Numbered from the stretch's first letter, positions 33,704 through 43,139 are shown. The stretch: 48,516 bases of DNA from Longimicrobium sp. (GCA_036377595.1 DASUYB010000053.1:1-48516), one strand, 5' to 3'. Notes: generated by a model from the letters alone, not told the origin. Translations and numbers: made by a program.

Positions 33704-34408
33704 ATGCCGAAGCACCTGCCGAAAGCCGTGATCTGGGACCTGGACGGCACGCTCAGCGACGACCGGGCGCGCGCCCACTTCGTGGAGGTGGAGAAGGGGA
33801 GGAAGCGCGACTGGAAGTCGTACTTCGACGCCATCGGCGAGGACCCGCCCATCGCCGCGTCGATGGAGGTGCTGCGCGCGATGCACGCCGCGGGATGCCG
33901 CATCGTCTTCCTCACTGGCCGCCCGGAGCACACCCGCCGCACCACCGAGCGCTGGCTCAAGGCCAACGGCCTCACCGAGTACGACCGGCTGGTGATGCGC
34001 CCGCCGCGCGACTTCCGCACCTCCGGCGCGTTCAAGGTGGACGAGATCGCCCGGCTGCGGCGGCAGTTCGAGCTGGTCTGCGCCTTCGAGGACCGCATCG
34101 ACGTCGCCGACGCGCTGCGCAACGCGGGCGTCCCCGTGTTCCTCTACGGCGCCGGCGCCGAGGCCGCCGCGGAGGCGCTGGAGGTGCTCGACGCCGACCA
34201 GGAGTCGCTCGTCGAGCGCAAGCAGGAGAAGGAGGAGCGCCGTCCAGCCGCGTCCCGCCCGCGCACCACCCCCAAGGCCAGCGCCCAGGCCGCCCGCGCC
34301 CGCCGCACGGGGACGAAGGGCCGCCCCTCCACCGCATCGCGCAAGCCGTCCCCGCCGCGATCCGGAAAACAGAAGGTCTCACGCAGAGTTAGCAGGGTCA
34401 GCAGTTGA
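33704..34408 (+). CDS. HAD-family phosphatase with basic tail (polynucleotide 3'-phosphatase-like)
   Basis: A 234-residue protein. The HAD core has Asp12-x-Asp14-Gly-Thr (DLDGT), motif II in FLTGR and FEDR near the end. The block TTERWLKANGLTEYDRLVMRP resembles T4 Pnkp-type 3' phosphatase domains and acid phosphatases, so nucleic-acid 3' ends are a possible substrate. After about residue 165 comes a Lys/Arg/Pro/Ala-rich disordered tail suited to binding nucleic acid. The last residues (KVSRRVSRVSS) and the stop are encoded by family A repeat copy 3. ATG at 33704 is spaced correctly from AGGGAG; ATG at 33698 is too close to it. Confidence 0.75.
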   Translation: MPKHLPKAVIWDLDGTLSDDRARAHFVEVEKGRKRDWKSYFDAIGEDPPIAASMEVLRAMHAAGCRIVFLTGRPEHTRRTTERWLKANGLTEYDRLVMRPPRDFRTSGAFKVDEIARLRRQFELVCAFEDRIDVADALRNAGVPVFLYGAGAEAAAEALEVLDADQESLVERKQEKEERRPAASRPRTTPKASAQAARARRTGTKGRPSTASRKPSPPRSGKQKVSRRVSRVSS

Positions 34409-34446
34409 ACCGCAGTTTCTGCTGACCCTGCTAACTCTGCGTGAGA
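34377..34446. repeat. Palindromic repeat, family A, copy 3 (perfect)
   Basis: Arms 34377-34404 and 34419-34446 are perfect 28-base inverted copies around a 14-base loop, followed by an A run. It lies between convergent genes and could terminate both. Its left arm is translated as the end of the HAD protein. Confidence 0.88.
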
Positions 34447-34474
34447 AAAAAAGATCGGTGATCCGTGAACGGGA

Positions 34475-35917
34475 TCATGAGGCCGGCGCCGTGCCGACCG
34501 GAACGCGGAGGACGAACGCGGCACCCTCAGGGACGGCGTCGTCCAGCGCGAGCGAGCCACCCAGCCGCTCCGCCAGCCGCCGCGCGATGGTCAGCCCCAG
34601 CCCGGCACCGCGGTGGAGCGAGTCGGTGCGCGCGTCGTCGGCGCACACCTGCTCGAACGCCTCGAACACGCGCGACCGGTCCTCCGCCGCGATCCCCGGT
34701 CCCGAGTCCTCGACCCGCACCACCACCTCGCCGCCGTCCGCGCGGACGGAGACGCGCACGTCGCCGCGCGCGGTGAACTTGATCGCGTTGGCCACCAGCG
34801 CGTACAGCACCTGCCGCAGCCGCTCGGGGTCGGCGTGGACCACCGGGAGCCCCGCCGGCACGTCGAGCGAGAAGCGCAGGCTCTTCGCCTCGGCCTGGCG
34901 GCGGAGCGGCTCCAGCACCTCGGGGAGGTATTGGGACAGCCTCAGCGCGGCGGGATAGGTGGGCAGCCGGTCGATCTCCGCCGTGGTCAGCAGCAGTACG
35001 TCGTCGATCAGCCGCGACAGGTGCTCGGCGCACACGCTGGCCCGCTCCGCCGCGCGCGACGCCTGCTGCGGCAGGTCGCCGTACGAGTCGGTGGACAGCA
35101 GGTGCGTGTACCCCACGATGGCGTGCAGCGGCGTCCGCAGCTCGTGGCTCACGGCGGCGAAGAAGCGGCTCTTGGCGCGGCTGGCCTCCTCCGCCTCGGC
35201 CGCCAGCCGCGCCAGCTCCGCCTCGCGCTGCTGCCGCTCCGTCACGTCCTGGAAGAGCAGCGAGATCCCGCCGCCGACCAGCGGATCCACCGAGAGGTCG
35301 AACCAGCGCCCGCGCAGCCACTCCGCCGCCGGCCGCACGGCCACGAGGCGGCGCGGCCGGCCGTCCTCCATCGTGGCCCGCAGCGACTCGCCCAGCTCCC
35401 GCGGCTCGGCGGGAAGATGGTCCAGCAGCCGCGCGCCGACCGCCTTGTGCAGCCGCACGTGCAGCAGCGCCTCGGCCGCGGGGTTCACGTAGACCACCCG
35501 CCACTCCGCGTCCACCGCCAGGAACCCGTCGCGCAGGCTGGCCAGCAGCCGCGAGTAGCGCTCCGCCACCCGCGCGTGGTCGGTGGCGTCGCGGAAGTGC
35601 AGCGCCAGCCCGCCCCCGTCCAGCGGCGACGCGTCCAGCGTCAGCGCCGAGCCGTCGCCCGGCACGGCGAAGGCGACGCGCAGCGGCGCGCCGGTGGCCA
35701 GCACCGCAGCCAGGCGCGCGCGCATCGACGGCTCGGCCGCTCCGGGGAGCGCGTCCCACAGCGGCGCGCCCAGCGTGGTCTCGCGCGCGGCGCCGAACCA
35801 GCGCTCGGCGGCGGCGTTCCAGTACGACACGCGCCAGTCCTCGCCGACGGTGCAGAACGCGTCGGCGAGCGACTCCAGGGCGGGAATTCTGGCCACGTGC
35901 ACGGCGGTCGTCGACAC
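34475..35917 (-). CDS. PAS-domain sensor histidine kinase
   Basis: A 480-residue kinase. Two PAS domains (about 12-120 and 125-235; [12 protein letters not shown] and [12 protein letters not shown]) are followed by a short coiled coil. The dimerisation domain has the phospho-acceptor His in [15 protein letters not shown] (about residue 257). The ATPase domain has the N box [13 protein letters not shown]1 [13 protein letters not shown] and G2 [11 protein letters not shown]. No transmembrane segment or signal peptide is seen, so it senses a cytoplasmic cue. The start is GTG at 35917, with AGGA on the coding strand at suitable spacing. No response regulator gene is adjacent, so it is an orphan kinase. 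Confidence 0.86.
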   Translation of the reverse strand: MSTTAVHVARIPALESLADAFCTVGEDWRVSYWNAAAERWFGAARETTLGAPLWDALPGAAEPSMRARLAAVLATGAPLRVAFAVPGDGSALTLDASPLDGGGLALHFRDATDHARVAERYSRLLASLRDGFLAVDAEWRVVYVNPAAEALLHVRLHKAVGARLLDHLPAEPRELGESLRATMEDGRPRRLVAVRPAAEWLRGRWFDLSVDPLVGGGISLLFQDVTERQQREAELARLAAEAEEASRAKSRFFAAVSHELRTPLHAIVGYTHLLSTDSYGDLPQQASRAAERASVCAEHLSRLIDDVLLLTTAEIDRLPTYPAALRLSQYLPEVLEPLRRQAEAKSLRFSLDVPAGLPVVHADPERLRQVLYALVANAIKFTARGDVRVSVRADGGEVVVRVEDSGPGIAAEDRSRVFEAFEQVCADDARTDSLHRGAGLGLTIARRLAERLGGSLALDDAVPEGAAFVLRVPVGTAPAS

Positions 35918-36301
35918 TGCTCGTTCCTGCGTAACTGCCAATGGGCGAAACCACTTGCGGGTTTCGCGACACCGTATGCGACCCCGCCCGGAGAAGGATG
36001 TTCCCCCGGCGTGGAGAGTGACGCCCGCGCGGGACGCACGGTCACATCCAGCCACATTCGAGGCCGCCACCCCCGCCCGGGTTTCACCCGCGCGATCCGT
36101 TCCCCGCCTCCTCCGACACGCCCGGGGCGCCTTCCCCCTCGCCATCCAGGACCGGATCGGTCAATGAGCGCGGCTCAGCGGGCGCGGGATCGGCTTGCAC
36201 CGCGGCGTTGGGCGTGCTACCCTACCGGTTTCCACCCCCGCCGCCGGCACGCTGCAGAAATCGGGCGACGGACTGCGTTCCTGAAAACGAGACCCAGAAG
36301 C
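35918..36301. other. Divergent intergenic region
   Basis: 384 bases between the histidine kinase and pckA. It should hold both promoters; a candidate for pckA is given separately. Open frames crossing it lack conserved features. Confidence 0.45.
36195..36223 (+). promoter_or_regulatory. Candidate promoter of pckA
   Basis: TTGCAC (36195-36200) and TACCCT (36218-36223) with 17-base spacing, about 80 bases before the pckA ATG. The -10 match is weak. Confidence 0.35.
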
Positions 36302-37936
<1,635 letters not shown>

Positions 37937-37972
37937 TCTTCTTCTCCATCTGATAAATAGGGCTGGAGATGA

Positions 37973-38000
37973 ATGGGCCGGAGCGAAAGCTCCGGCCCAT
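37973..38000 (+). terminator. Hairpin after pckA
   Basis: A perfect 12-base-pair stem ATGGGCCGGAGC (37973-37984) with GCTCCGGCCCAT (37989-38000), closed by a GAAA tetraloop, 37 bases after the pckA stop. No T run follows. Confidence 0.65.
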
Positions 38001-38043
38001 GTCCATTATGGCACCTGTGGAAATAGCGGACAAACGCACGCGC

Positions 38044-38072
38044 TTGACGAACACTCCGTCTTCCATTACTGT
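38044..38072 (+). promoter_or_regulatory. Candidate promoter upstream of the small gene and DUF2335
   Basis: TTGACG (38044-38049) and TACTGT (38067-38072) with 17-base spacing, in AT-richer DNA about 50 bases before the start at 38123. Confidence 0.4.
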
Positions 38073-38122
38073 GTTCATCCTCACGTTCGACGCGCGCGTT
38101 CCTCTCAGCCCGAACGGTGAAT

Positions 38123-38368
38123 ATGCCAAGTCTCGGCTCCCGCTTCTCCATCCCGAGCTTCCTCGGCGGCATGGCGCAGGCGCTCGACCTGAGCGGGGGT
38201 GGCGCCGCCATCACGCTCGATCGCTCCGGCCTCAGCCCGGCCCAGCGAGACGCCCGCGCCCTTTCAGCGGATTGGCGCATGGTGGGCGCTGACCTGCGCA
38301 CGGCCATGCAGCGCGTGCGTGCCGAAGCCACCCTCGTGCGCGGCGCCGCCCGCGATGGCGCGCGGTAA
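38123..38368 (+). CDS. Small hypothetical protein overlapping the DUF2335 gene
   Basis: An 81-residue protein, MPSLGSRFSIPSFLGGMAQALDLS and onward, ending in a charged helix (DWRMVGADLRTAMQRVRAEA). GTG at 38117 would add two residues. It has no signal peptide and no recognised family. The last 14 bases overlap the proposed start of the DUF2335 gene, which suggests translational coupling. A candidate promoter precedes it. Codon bias matches the genome. Confidence 0.5.
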   Translation: MPSLGSRFSIPSFLGGMAQALDLSGGGAAITLDRSGLSPAQRDARALSADWRMVGADLRTAMQRVRAEATLVRGAARDGAR

Positions 38369-38816
38369 GAACAGCCGCACCATCGCTATCTCTCCCCCTC
38401 CCGGGATACCCCGGGAGGGGGAATTTGTCCATGACGTTCCCGTGATCGGGCAGACGGTGGCGGTGGAGGCGTACTTCGCCGGGCCGCTCCCCGCGCCGGA
38501 CGTGCTGCTGGACTACGATCACGCGCTCGAGGGCACCGCCGACCGCATCATCCGCATGGCCGAGCAGGAGGCCGAGCACCGCCACCTGATCGAGCGTCAG
38601 CTGGTCGGGATCCAGGCGCGGAACTCCCTGCTGGGGATCGCGTCGGGGCTGGTGCTGGGGTTGTCGGGGGTGCTGGGCGGCGTCTACGCGGTGGTGCACG
38701 GCGCTGACATCGCCGGGGCGGGCGTGGCACTCACCGCGCTGGCGGCGCTCGTGGGCGTCTTCATCACCCAGCGACGCACGCAGTCTGCCCAGCCTGCGGC
38801 GAGTCCGCAGGCGTGA
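38355..38816 (+). CDS. DUF2335 family membrane protein
   Basis: A 153-residue protein. From about residue 38 it follows DUF2335: YFAGPLPAPDVLLDYD, then RIIRMAEQEAEHRHLIERQL, then two transmembrane helices (SLLGIASGLVLGLSGVLGG, and AGVALTALAALVGVFI). The function of the family is unknown. ATG at 38355 overlaps the previous gene. However, residues about 13-24 (SPPPGIPREGEF) are encoded by a perfect 13-base hairpin. A start at the GTG of 38442, just before VIGQTVAVEAYF, is therefore possible. Confidence 0.7.
   Translation: MARGKNSRTIAISPPPGIPREGEFVHDVPVIGQTVAVEAYFAGPLPAPDVLLDYDHALEGTADRIIRMAEQEAEHRHLIERQLVGIQARNSLLGIASGLVLGLSGVLGGVYAVVHGADIAGAGVALTALAALVGVFITQRRTQSAQPAASPQA
38393..38422. repeat. 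13-base-pair hairpin inside the DUF2335 reading frame
   Basis: TCCCCCTCCCGGG (38393-38405), loop ATAC, CCCGGGAGGGGGA (38410-38422), a perfect match. It resembles the CTCCCC/GGGGAG ends of family D repeats. Confidence 0.75.
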
Positions 38817-38835
38817 TCCGAGCGCGAAAAGACAC

Positions 38836-38867
38836 GGCGCGCAGGAGATCCGTATCTCCCGCGCGCC
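38836..38867. terminator. Bidirectional hairpin between DUF2335 and nfuA
   Basis: GGCGCGC-A-GGAGAT (38836-38849), loop CCGT, ATCTCC-C-GCGCGCC (38854-38867): 13 paired bases and one mismatch, between two convergent genes. Confidence 0.65.
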
Positions 38868-38896
38868 GCGCATCTTCGCCTTCGACGAACTGGGGA

Positions 38897-39502
38897 TCAG
38901 TAGTACGGGTTGAGGCCCGCCTCGTGCTCGGTGACGTCGATCACCTCGCGGATCTCCGGCACCTCCTCCTTCACCATCCGCTCGACCCCCAGGCGCAGCG
39001 TCTGCGCGCTGGCGCTGCATCCCTGGCAGCCGCCGCTCATCCGCACCCAGATGGTGTCGTCGCTGGCGTCCACCAGCTCCACCGCGCCACCGTGCATCGC
39101 GATGCGCGGGTTCACCAGCGTGTCCAGCACCATCTGCACGCGGTCGGCGAGCGGGCCGTTCACGCCGGGGTTGCTCGAGTACGCGGGGGAGGGGGGGCGC
39201 TTGGGACGCGGCGTGTCCACGCTGAAGCCGCCCGCGTCGTCGCTCCAGTCGATGGTGGCGCCGCTCAGCAGGTTGCTGGTGTCCAGGTTCAGCAGCACGC
39301 GGATGCCGTCGAGGTTGATGGCGATCTCCGTCTTCTGCTTGTCCTCGCGCTCCACCAGCGAGATCGCGTACTCGCGGTCCCACGGGCTGCGCGGCGCGTC
39401 CTCCTCGGCCGCCAGCGCGATGCGGAGCGCGGGGTCGCGCACCAGCTCCGCGTCCACCAGAGACTGGATCTTGGCGCGCGCGGTGTCGGTGAGCTCGATC
39501 AT
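38897..39502 (-). CDS. nfuA: Fe-S biogenesis protein NfuA-like
   Basis: A 201-residue carrier that receives an Fe-S cluster and hands it to target enzymes. Residues 1-105 form an A-type (IscA-like) domain that has lost the cluster cysteines (DTARAKIQSLVD, INLDGIRVLLN). Residues 110-200 are a NifU C-terminal domain with Cys159 and Cys162 in GGCQGCSAS, which ligate a cluster at the dimer interface. The order and the missing N-terminal cysteines are exactly those of NfuA. ATG at 39502 is preceded by GGCATGGAGAT on the coding strand. It stands alone between hairpins. Confidence 0.87.
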   Translation of the reverse strand: MIELTDTARAKIQSLVDAELVRDPALRIALAAEEDAPRSPWDREYAISLVEREDKQKTEIAINLDGIRVLLNLDTSNLLSGATIDWSDDAGGFSVDTPRPKRPPSPAYSSNPGVNGPLADRVQMVLDTLVNPRIAMHGGAVELVDASDDTIWVRMSGGCQGCSASAQTLRLGVERMVKEEVPEIREVIDVTEHEAGLNPYY

Positions 39503-39646
39503 ATCTCCATGCCTTCCCCGCGGCCGGGTGATCCACCTCTCCGGCCGCTCGAAGCGGACTGCGTGATTTCGGACAGGACTCTGCCGCAAAGCGTTCTGCG
39601 GCATACACCGAGTGCGATGAGCGGTTCGGCGGTGGCCGCAAGATAG

Positions 39647-39678
39647 CGCGCGCCGCCCCCGGACGGGAGCGGCGCGCG
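39647..39678 (-). terminator. GC-rich hairpin after the exported protein gene
   Basis: CGCGCGCCGC (39647-39656) pairs with GCGGCGCGCG (39669-39678) around a 12-base loop. It lies just beyond the stop at 39707 on the minus strand. Confidence 0.5.
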
Positions 39679-39706
39679 TGGATTGATGCCGGATGACTGG
39701 ATTCCG

Positions 39707-40351
39707 TCAGGGCTTGCCGCGGCCGTGGCCGCGTCCCCGCCCCGCGCCGGGAACGGACGCGGGCGGGCCGCCACCGTTGGCCTGCCCGCCGTGGGCCGTC
39801 GCGTTGGCGCGCCCGCGCACGTCGGGCGGCCCGTGCGGGGCCTGCGCCTGGCCGTGCGCCGCGCCCTGCTCGCCGGGAAGGCGGCGGAGCGCCTCGGGCC
39901 CGCGGGCGAGCGCGGTCGTCACCCGCTGCAGGGCCACCTCGGAGGCCAGCCCCTGCTGCACCAGCTCGGTCAGCACGGCGATGGCCACGGCGCGGCGGTC
40001 CGGCGCCGCGGCGCGGGCCAGGCGGCCCAGCACGCCGGGCTCCACCCCCGCCTCGATGGCGTCGGCGCCCACGTTCAGGTCCGCCCCGGTCAGCGCCACC
40101 GGCGGCTGCCCGGCCATGGCGCCGCGGGCGCGCTGCAGCGAGGCCAGGCGCCGCTCCACCGCGGCGGCGATGCGGTCCTCGGCCACGCCCTTGGCGCGCC
40201 CCTCGGCGATCTTCGACTCCAGCAGGGCCACCGGGATCCCGACTTGCGACGCCCGCTGGCGCGCCGCCTGCATCCGCTGCGCGGGCGTCTGCGCCCCCGC
40301 CCACGAGAGCGGCAGCAGAAGGAGCAGGGCGGTCAGGGTCAGACGTCTCAT
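39707..40351 (-). CDS. Exported Ala/Gly-rich protein of unknown function
   Basis: A 214-residue protein. The signal peptide MRRLTLTALLLLLPLSWAGAQ ends at about residue 21. Residues 22-150 are helical and Ala/Arg-rich (RMQAARQRASQVGIPVALLESKIAEGRAKG, then ALQRVTTALARGPEAL). The end (about 160-214) is low-complexity Gly/His/Pro/Arg. No domain is recognised. ATG at 40351 follows TGGAGAATGGAAG on the coding strand. It lies 86 bases downstream of the barrel-CBM48 gene in the same direction and may share its transcript. Confidence 0.65.
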   Translation of the reverse strand: MRRLTLTALLLLLPLSWAGAQTPAQRMQAARQRASQVGIPVALLESKIAEGRAKGVAEDRIAAAVERRLASLQRARGAMAGQPPVALTGADLNVGADAIEAGVEPGVLGRLARAAAPDRRAVAIAVLTELVQQGLASEVALQRVTTALARGPEALRRLPGEQGAAHGQAQAPHGPPDVRGRANATAHGGQANGGGPPASVPGAGRGRGHGRGKP

Positions 40352-40437
40352 CTTCCATTCTCCAGGAAGCCGGGAACATCCCCCGGCTGCCCTGTAGGAC
40401 GAACGGAACCGTCGCCGCGTCACAACGTTACCTTCGT

Positions 40438-41550
40438 TCACGGCACCACCAGCACCGCGTTCTTCCCCCCGAACCCATCGTCCACCACCGGTACGCCCGG
40501 TGGAGTGACGAAGGTCCCCTCCGCGGTCCTGAACCCGTAGTGGTGCGCGCCGGGGCCGAGACGCACGCTGGCCATCCAGTCGTCCCCGTCCGCCGTCATC
40601 GCCACCGGGCGCCAGCCGCTGAAGTCGCCCACCAGCACCGGCGCGCGGGGGTAGTCTTCCCGCGACAGGCGGAAGACGGCCACGCCATTGGCCACCGCCG
40701 GGAGGAACGCCGGCACGGGAGGCGCGGGGGGCGACGGCGCGCGGCCGATCCGGCGGCTGAGCTGCACCGTCCAGGTGCGCCGCGGGAGGCTGAGATACAC
40801 CGGGTCCATCGGCTCCTGGCGCACCCCGGCCTCGAGCTCCGCCCCGCGGTAGCGCAGGCTGGCGCCGACGCCGAAGGCCAGCCGCGGCGCGGGAACGTCC
40901 GTCCCGCCCCACTGTCCCACGTAGGCCCAACCGCCGTAGCGCCCGCGGTCCACCTGCACCGCCGCGCCCACGTACGGCCAGTCGCCGTCCGATGCATGCA
41001 GGAACCGTCCCTCGGCGGAGAGCTGCACCCCCGGCGCCGCCGCGGTGATCAGCCGGGCGAACGACTCGCTCACGGCGCGCCCGCCCGATCCGCTGTCCAC
41101 CGCCACGTCCGTGCTGTAGACCACGCCGCTCCCCAGCTCGCCGCGCCACGCACCGCGCGTGTACGTGGCGGTGGGGAGACCCTCGAGCGTGGCGCCGCCG
41201 CCGGACGAGACGCTGTCCGTGGCCCCGTAGCCGTAGACGTGCGCGCCCAGCGAGGCGCCCAGGGTGAAATCCCCCCGCTCCACGCCCAGCCAGGTGCCCG
41301 CGCCGCCGGCCCCCCACGCGGGGCCGTCGCCCGCAAGCGCCGTCCCCGCCTGCAGGTACAGCCAGCGCGCGGTGGCGCTGTCGCCGTACTCCACGCCGAG
41401 GGAGCCCACGCTGCTGGACACGCGCGCGGACACCGGGTCGCTCACTGCACGCCCGGCGGCGGCTTCCACGCGCCATCCCTGCGCGGCCAGCGCGCAGGGA
41501 AGCGTGAGGAAGATCAGGATTGTAGTGGAGATGGAAGAACGGACGCTCAC
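40438..41550 (-). CDS. Outer-membrane beta-barrel-like protein with C-terminal CBM48/E-set domain
   Basis: A 370-residue exported protein. The signal peptide ends PCALAAQ (about residue 24). Residues 25-280 are alternating short beta-strands with Gly/Ser/Tyr turns (FTLGASLGAHVYGYG, GAWRGELGSGVVYS, RYGGWAYVGQWGG), as in outer-membrane barrels. The final 80 residues form an Ig-like glycogen-binding domain: VAVFRLSREDYPRAPVLVGDFSGW, then W-ASVRLGPGAHHYGFR and VVDDGFGGKNAVLVVP. The start is GTG at 41550, overlapping the stop of the preceding anti-sigma-like gene (GTGA). It probably binds glucan at, or delivers it to, the envelope; this is an inference. Confidence 0.72.
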   Translation of the reverse strand: MSVRSSISTTILIFLTLPCALAAQGWRVEAAAGRAVSDPVSARVSSSVGSLGVEYGDSATARWLYLQAGTALAGDGPAWGAGGAGTWLGVERGDFTLGASLGAHVYGYGATDSVSSGGGATLEGLPTATYTRGAWRGELGSGVVYSTDVAVDSGSGGRAVSESFARLITAAAPGVQLSAEGRFLHASDGDWPYVGAAVQVDRGRYGGWAYVGQWGGTDVPAPRLAFGVGASLRYRGAELEAGVRQEPMDPVYLSLPRRTWTVQLSRRIGRAPSPPAPPVPAFLPAVANGVAVFRLSREDYPRAPVLVGDFSGWRPVAMTADGDDWMASVRLGPGAHHYGFRTAEGTFVTPPGVPVVDDGFGGKNAVLVVP

Positions 41551-42227
41551 GAAGCTCCGAGCGGCGGGAGCGAGATGCGGCTGTTGGTTCCGCCGAAGCT
41601 GTCGTCCACCTGCGGCGCGTTGGGATCGGGCATCCAGCGCTGGCCGTCGACCACGAAGGCGTAGTCGTGCACGCCGGGGCGCAGCGGCACCAGCGCGCTC
41701 CATTCGCCCGGCGCGGTCTCCGTCAGCACCACCTCGGGCTTCCAGTTGGTGAAGGTGCCGGCGACGGCCACCGAGCGCGCGTCGGGGACGTGGATGCGGA
41801 ACTGCACGTACACCTTACCAGCCTTCGGCGCGGCGGCGAGCGCGGCCGGCAGCGGCGTCCGCACCACCGCGGCGGGCGGGCGGCCCGGCGGGTTCAGCGC
41901 CAGCGCCAGCATCGCCACCCCGGCGGCCGCGAAGCCGTACGCGGGCCGCATCGTCACCCGCACCGGGCGCGGCGACCAGAGCCAGGCGAGCAGTGCGGAC
42001 AGCGGCGACCGCGCGCGGCGAGGCTCGGCGGCCGCGGGCTTCGGCGGGGCCGCGGGGATGGCCGCCATGATCCGCGCCGTCAGGTCCGCCGGGGCGGAAA
42101 CGGCGCGCAGGTGCTGCGTGGCCGCGTCCATGGCGGATGACAGCCGCGCGGCTTCCGCGCGCTCATCGGGGGTGAGCGCCTCCAGCGGCAGGTCGCCGTC
42201 CAGGCAGGCGTGGATGCGTTCGTTCAT
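41547..42227 (-). CDS. Anti-sigma-factor-like membrane protein fused to a CBM48/E-set domain
   Basis: A 226-residue protein. Residues 1-65 (MNERIHACLDGDLPLEALTPDERAE onward) look like the cytoplasmic head of an anti-sigma factor, without zinc-binding cysteines. A Pro/Arg-rich linker and one transmembrane helix (about 95-112, GFAAAGVAMLALAL) follow. The outer part (about 138-226) is a glycogen-binding-like domain: KVYVQFRIHVPDARSVAVAGTFTNWKP, then SALVPLRPGVHDYAFVVDGQRW and DDSFGGTNSRISL. No sigma-factor gene is adjacent. It may sense carbohydrate outside and signal inside. ATG at 42227; coupled to the barrel gene. Confidence 0.75.
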   Translation of the reverse strand: MNERIHACLDGDLPLEALTPDERAEAARLSSAMDAATQHLRAVSAPADLTARIMAAIPAAPPKPAAAEPRRARSPLSALLAWLWSPRPVRVTMRPAYGFAAAGVAMLALALNPPGRPPAAVVRTPLPAALAAAPKAGKVYVQFRIHVPDARSVAVAGTFTNWKPEVVLTETAPGEWSALVPLRPGVHDYAFVVDGQRWMPDPNAPQVDDSFGGTNSRISLPPLGAS

Positions 42228-42479
42228 ATCACTGCGAAGCCGCTCGATCGGCGAGATGCGTCGTTTCCGTCACGAAACCTGACGATCCGCCGGCCCGCCG
42301 CGTCACAAGGCATTCTCCCGTCTCGCGTTGCATCGCGGACACGACTGCGCTGGCGCGGGGGGTGCTTCGAATCTACCCACATCGTGTCGCGGACGCCACC
42401 AGCGCGTCGCCGCTGACGCATCGCCCGCGTACCTTCCCGGCGAGCCGGTTTCTTCCTCTCTCAAGGACCGACGGACGCG

Positions 42480-42719
42480 ATGTTCCTGCAGGTGATCTCC
42501 GTTCTCGGCGCGCTGATGGTGCTCGGCGCGTACTTCGGCTACCAGCGCGGGTGGCTCGGGAAGGAGCAGCGGCTCTATTCGCTGCTCAACACGCTCGGTG
42601 CCGGCCTGCTCTGCTGGGTGGCGCTGGTGGACGGCCGATGGGGCTTCGTGTTGATCGAGGGCGCGTGGACGCTGATGTCGCTGCCGGCACTCATCCGCCC
42701 GCCGCGCCCGAGCGGCTGA
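42480..42719 (+). CDS. Small membrane protein, CBU_0592-like
   Basis: A 79-residue integral membrane protein with three hydrophobic segments: VISVLGALMVLGAYFGYQRGW, LLNTLGAGLLCWVALVDG and FVLIEGAWTLMSLPALI. The Y-F, LLN and EG-W residues fit the CBU_0592 family of unknown function. ATG at 42480 has AAGGACCGACGGA upstream. Its stop abuts the stop of the convergent lipoprotein gene with no gap. Confidence 0.7.
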   Translation: MFLQVISVLGALMVLGAYFGYQRGWLGKEQRLYSLLNTLGAGLLCWVALVDGRWGFVLIEGAWTLMSLPALIRPPRPSG

Positions 42720-43031
42720 TCACCACACGTCCAGCTCGATCCGGTAGAAGTCGCCCGCCTCGTAGTCGATCGGGTGCCGCGCCACGATGCGATCGCCCTT
42801 CTTCGCGGTTACGACTGCGCGCGTGCCACCCGCGGCAACGAAGCTGAAGCGCGAGCTGGCCCGTCCTGCCACCGTCACGTAGGGCGTGCACGACACGGGG
42901 GCGCACACCTGCACGTTCACCGCGTTGAACGAGGGATTGTGCACGAGCAGGTTGACCTTCCCGGGCTCGTGTCGGGCCACGGTCGCGCAGCCGGCCAGGA
43001 ACAACGCGGCGGCGAGGGAGATTCGGCGCAT
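42720..43031 (-). CDS. Small predicted lipoprotein
   Basis: A 103-residue lipoprotein. MRRISLAAALFLAGC carries the lipobox LAGC with Cys15. The mature part is a short beta-sandwich-like domain (KVNLLVHNPSFNAVNVQVCAP, SRFSFVAAGGTRAVVTAKKGDRI) with two further cysteines, probably a disulfide. Function is unknown. ATG at 43031 follows CGAGGTGGAGC on the coding strand, a strong site that decides the start within a longer open frame. Confidence 0.7.
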   Translation of the reverse strand: MRRISLAAALFLAGCATVARHEPGKVNLLVHNPSFNAVNVQVCAPVSCTPYVTVAGRASSRFSFVAAGGTRAVVTAKKGDRIVARHPIDYEAGDFYRIELDVW

Positions 43032-43139
43032 GCTCCACCTCGGGGATTGATGAGGGTTCGCATCGCGGGAGCGGGGAGAATCACCGTAAATCGAGGCTCG
43101 GCGGGACGCAAGGAATTTCGCGTCCGCATCGAATGCATC

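Noticed and set aside
34613-36301. An open frame extending pckA upstream by over 500 codons
   Set aside because: It is the antisense of the histidine kinase; only the part from ATG 36302 resembles PckA.
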